Both the position numbers and the translations under genes were made by a program. Source: Paraburkholderia bannensis NBRC 103871 (GTDB taxonomy: Bacteria > Pseudomonadota > Gammaproteobacteria > Burkholderiales > Burkholderiaceae). Taken from it: a stretch of DNA of 64,000 nt. Position 1 is the stretch's first letter; each line of letters starts with the position of its first letter. Shown piece by piece: positions 63,615 to 64,000 of this stretch. The notes below the pieces were generated by a model. It made no database searches. It was not told where the DNA came from and saw only the letters and a list, made by a program, of their open reading frames with translations. The stretch lies in assembly GCF_000685015.1 (NCBI RefSeq), contig NZ_BAYA01000012.1:1-64000 (forward strand), written 5' to 3'.

Positions 63615-64000
63615 TCACCCCATCACCTTCCGCCCTCGCTTCGTCTCATACATCGCCTTATCCGCGAGATCGATCAGCGTCGTCATCTCCACACCGTCCT
63701 CAGGCAGCACCGCCACGCCAACGCTCACGGCCAGTTCGATCGTCTGCCCTTCGAACTCGAACGGCTCGCCGACCTTTTCGGTGATCCTCTGCGAGTACAC
63801 CTCTGCGTCGCGCCGCCCTTCGATCCCCGGCAAGATCATCGCGAACTCGTCGCCGCCCACGCGCGCCGCCGTATCCACACGCCGGCTATTGCTCGCAATT
63901 CGTTGCGCCGTCTCCTTGATCGCAGCGTCGCCAGCACGATGACCGTAGCGGTCGTTGATCGGCTTCAAACCGTCCATGTCGAGATTGAGCACGCCCAACC
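63615..64000 (-). CDS. GGDEF-domain diguanylate cyclase, truncated by the right edge
   Basis: The C-terminal 128 or so residues of a GGDEF domain are visible. NLDMDGLKPINDRYGHRAGD carries the metal and guanine-binding residues, and the active-site motif RVGGDEFAMIL is intact, so the enzyme should make cyclic di-GMP from two GTP. An RxxD inhibitory site is not seen in the expected position just before GGDEF (STRRVDTAARVGGDEF shows RRVD a few residues upstream, too close to judge). The N-terminal sensory or receiver part lies outside the window. A hairpin terminator follows the stop. Confidence 0.92.
   Translation of the reverse strand, partial: LGVLNLDMDGLKPINDRYGHRAGDAAIKETAQRIASNSRRVDTAARVGGDEFAMILPGIEGRRDAEVYSQRITEKVGEPFEFEGQTIELAVSVGVAVLPEDGVEMTTLIDLADKAMYETKRGRKVMG

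Overview
The window is a high-GC, gene-dense stretch of what looks like the main chromosome of a Burkholderia-group betaproteobacterium (Paraburkholderia, Caballeronia or a close relative). The clearest signs are the pgk-pyk-fba-purC-purE-purK-Sua5 gene order, a BpeR/BpeA/BpeB/OprB-type RND efflux locus, the ilvE / small zinc-finger protein / waaF cluster, recA-recX beside sucCD, and a PglL-type oligosaccharyltransferase next to a type IV pilin. I see no rRNA, CRISPR array, insertion sequence or prophage. Most of the window is housekeeping DNA; the accessory material is small.

Layout. 1-3.1 kb: start of a polyol (sorbitol/mannitol) uptake and oxidation operon on the minus strand (dehydrogenase, binding protein, permease running off the left edge). 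3.5-6.2 kb: a zinc/manganese ABC transporter (znuA-znuC-znuB) whose ATPase carries a histidine-rich tail. 6.3-8.35 kb: a compact minus-strand accessory module of a Phd/YefM-like antitoxin, a PIN-domain protein with substituted active-site positions and a patatin-like phospholipase; this is the best candidate for an undescribed system. 8.4-10.8 kb: S-formylglutathione hydrolase and xylulokinase. 11.4-13.6 kb: a xanthine/urate permease and two small membrane proteins. 13.8-20.9 kb: RND multidrug efflux operon with its divergent TetR regulator and a clear operator. 21-23.1 kb: CoxG-like, DUF427 and secreted proteins. 23.3-27.1 kb: a Do-family periplasmic protease and a QseBC/PmrAB-like two-component system, linked by a matching direct repeat upstream of the protease gene. 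27.5-32.1 kb: a PBP4-type DD-peptidase, a fatty acid hydroxylase/sterol desaturase protein and a GDSL-type lipoprotein.

32.2-40.9 kb is one long minus-strand block of glycolysis (pgk, pyk, fba), purine synthesis (purC, purE, purK) and tRNA t6A synthesis (Sua5/TsaC). 41.6-46.5 kb runs forward: ilvE, a zinc-finger protein, waaF, a SnoaL-like protein, a YheT hydrolase and a conserved hypothetical protein. 46.5-52.6 kb: BepA-like protease, moaC, PglL, type IV pilin, TerC. 52.8-57.8 kb: sucD, sucC, a DUF2889 protein, recX and recA with an SOS box. 58.1-62.3 kb: a TctDE-like two-component system followed by an MHS-family transporter.

62.4-63.6 kb: a CAU-anticodon tRNA with its own promoter and terminator, then a DUF1778/GNAT toxin-antitoxin pair bracketed by two nearly identical inverted terminator hairpins. 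The right edge cuts a GGDEF diguanylate cyclase gene.
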